Shown: positions 63,401 to 64,000 of the stretch, in pieces
Position numbering within the stretch: position 1 is the first letter of the stretch
How the letters are laid out: every line of letters starts with the position of its first letter
Origin: Mangrovimonas aestuarii
Lineage (GTDB): Bacteria; Bacteroidota; Bacteroidia; Flavobacteriales; Flavobacteriaceae
Reading direction: 5' to 3'
Assembly: GCF_028767185.1 (NCBI RefSeq)
Contig: NZ_JARACK010000003.1
Coordinates: 264,098-328,097, forward strand
Length of the DNA: 64,000 nucleotides
Program-made: the position numbers and the translations under genes
The notes under the pieces: model-generated
Database searches by the model: none
Seen by the model: the letters and a program-made list of their open reading frames with translations, nothing else
Told to the model about the DNA's origin: nothing

Positions 63401-64000
63401 TATTTGGATATTATGAGACTCTAGCTGATGCTCAAAATGGTACAAATCCAATCGCACTTCCAGGCAATTACACAAATATTGTTCCCAATACTCAAACTAT
63501 TTGGATCAATGTAGTGGATATCAGCTCCGGATGTACAACTATTACAACACTGGAGATAGTTGCCAATCCAGCACCAGAATTAGTACAGCCCACACCGATT
63601 AGCTTGTGTGATGTTAATAACCCTGGAGATGAGGTTGAGATATTTAATCTTCAGGACAGCGAGGAGGAGATCCTTAATGGGCAGACGGGTATTGCAATAA
63701 GCTACCATTTAACTTCGGAAGACGCTAATAATGGCATTAATCCACTTCCATTATTATATGAGAATATTTCCGGACAAAACCCTCAGACTATATATGTACT
63801 AGGGAAGAATCAAGATACGGAGTGTTACAGTATTGTAAGCCTGGACATCAGGGTAGAGCCATTGCCATCGCCGTCGGCGCCAATGCCAATGGAGTCGTGT
63901 GACGGTGACAACGACGGTTATGCGTTCTTTGACCTGTCCAGCCAGACGGACTACATCGAGAACAATGAGGCCAACGTGGTGATTACCTACCACGAGACCC
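60439..64000 (+). CDS. Giant exported repeat protein (T9SS adhesin-like), 3' end beyond window
   Basis: The frame opens at ATG 60439 after a Shine-Dalgarno and runs 1187 codons off the right edge. The signal peptide is MLKKIIALGLLLTGSLTANA. An N-terminal anchor domain (about 20-190, CVNAITVCGNGTFSSNASG) is followed by a degenerate unit near 198, two Ig-like domains (VCEGEDVTFTFSGTP, ICEGENVDLSFTGGEP), then eight repeats of 94-99 residues with key Cys codons at 61864, 62149, 62440, 62737, 63019, 63313, 63607 and 63898. A unit reads like PTPLEYCDPDGDGFGVFTLS ... VTYHLSQSDAENNLNPI ... QTIYVRVENL. The missing C-terminus probably carries a T9SS type B sorting domain. Confidence 0.9.
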   Translation, partial: MLKKIIALGLLLTGSLTANAQEPNDCVNAITVCGNGTFSSNASGIGNIQEVSGCGGFEHNSIWLQINVVQDGTLGFDLIPTNTDINVDYDFWVYGPDDPCNNLGSPIRCATTNPALAGLPNNHTGMYSGTVLTQTGPGANGNGYVRWLDVLAGQSYYIAIDRPVGDGGFELTWTGTATEGDGAFPEPPSANEIDDLKTCSTTPNVGVFDLNSVKADINPDAANNTIVFYPSLGDAVDGTNALSGIMANTSNPQTVYAKVVDNVSGCFSLTEFDLIVYPIPTATISASDSAVCEGEDVTFTFSGTPDATIVYTINNGPDQEIILDDAGNAQITQSLTGDITFALTNAKVVNADGTVACSEVLTDQVVVTVNDVNVPTLVWSTLEICEGENVDLSFTGGEPDAIITYTINGGVEQTLVLDAFGNYVLNFPNLAVSTTIELVSIEQPTTPFCLVDLDISQTIIVNPVPVITDPDPMFTCSDGVNPNTGEFDIYSQNNIITGGDATLTVSYYLTQLLAENGNPADALPSPYTTTTATQTLYVKVEAPGGCTEYTTLDLNVTDAPTVYIPTPLEYCDPDGDGFGVFTLSDAENEITGGVAGLQVTYHLSQSDAENNLNPIFDDPYVNVASFSQTIYVRVENLNATTECASYVELELIVNESPQIVQPTPLSNCDDNGDGLSQFNLQDAETELLNGLDPTQFSITYFETQADAQTGTNPILNPTAFVNSAPNYQIIWVSVIANSSGCLSITTLDLVVNSLPQIGNPAPALSVCDDNIADGYTSIDLTLANNDISGSVPGYAVSYHLTQADADNNLNPLTIPYTNISNPQTIYARLVNTATGCQSTTALELSVQGAPAAIIPQPYEVCDPDADCFAEFDLTTLDQEITAGDVTLGVTYYETMADAQFGANAIDTSISYSNIVPCQQTLYANVESTTIATNCPTIVEVQLVVHSDPQIIDPTPLWACQQEVEGYAPFNLNLKEEEMLNGLDPSQYLFGYYETLADAQNGTNPIALPGNYTNIVPNTQTIWINVVDISSGCTTITTLEIVANPAPELVQPTPISLCDVNNPGDEVEIFNLQDSEEEILNGQTGIAISYHLTSEDANNGINPLPLLYENISGQNPQTIYVLGKNQDTECYSIVSLDIRVEPLPSPSAPMPMESCDGDNDGYAFFDLSSQTDYIENNEANVVITYHET

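Noticed and set aside
61864..64000. Regularly spaced repeats that could be taken for a CRISPR array
   Set aside because: The period is 282-297 bases, the reading frame is unbroken, and the similarity is at protein level; they are adhesin repeat units.
1..64000. Mobile elements, integrases, toxin-antitoxin or defence genes
   Set aside because: No frame with transposase, recombinase, restriction or toxin motifs was recognised; the gene content is core housekeeping and envelope.

Overview
The window looks like a chromosomal segment of a member of the family Flavobacteriaceae (phylum Bacteroidota). The DNA is AT-rich, and most genes lack a Shine-Dalgarno sequence. About half of the transcription-unit starts I inspected carry the Bacteroidota promoter element TAnnTTTG. 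Lineage-typical genes are present: DUF4175, DUF4837, bacterial GH3, PorP/SprF, and giant adhesins of the type IX secretion system (T9SS) with type B sorting. Almost everything is housekeeping or cell-envelope related. I saw no transposase, integrase, prophage, CRISPR array or rRNA gene; there is one tRNA (Cys).

Layout. 0-8 kb: a left-truncated AhpD-like carboxymuconolactone decarboxylase gene divergent from an OsmC gene, then recJ, an OmpA-family gene, a small gene broken by one in-frame stop, an MFS exporter, lpxH-like and queD on the minus strand, and a 2OG-Fe(II) oxygenase. 8-19 kb: a CPA antiporter with a TrkA regulatory tail, an MBL-fold hydrolase, two lipoprotein peptidases (S8 and M1), pncB, rnpA, a PDZ-S41 protease and a tandem OmpA protein. 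19-21 kb (minus): the likely operon rpiB - CDF transporter - ElaA-like acetyltransferase. 21-32 kb: rnr, an adhesin-like DUF2807 protein, a LysE exporter, tRNA-Cys, folB, glnS, a SPFH/YbjQ pair and gltX. 32-40 kb: DUF4175 giant protein - ybeY - mnmG, with mnmG flanked by two parS-like palindromes, then a methyltransferase and a Skp/OmpH lipoprotein. 40-48 kb: DNA polymerase III delta'-like, pgk, a LysM lytic transglycosylase, DUF4837, tatA, an M23 peptidase and GH3. 48-64 kb: a surface-protein locus with two homologous membrane TPR proteins (only the first has an AraC-type DNA-binding domain), a 2179-residue T9SS type B adhesin, PorP/SprF, a PorE-like OmpA/TPR/beta-propeller protein, and a second giant repeat protein running off the right edge.

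How it fits together. The right-hand 16 kb is the most system-like part. A candidate membrane-anchored regulator pair sits directly upstream of a secreted adhesin and its dedicated outer-membrane partners, followed by a second adhesin with about 96-residue repeats. The two parS-like sites around mnmG, with rnpA about 20 kb away, suggest that this region lies in the origin-proximal part of the chromosome. I found no clearly undescribed system. The least explained observations are the TPR/AraC pair, the parS site overlapping the mnmG leader, the broken small gene, and the abrupt GC rise in the last repeat of the right-edge gene.

Start codons were moved inward where the longest frame began at a TTG or GTG inside a terminator or promoter, or ahead of a signal peptide.
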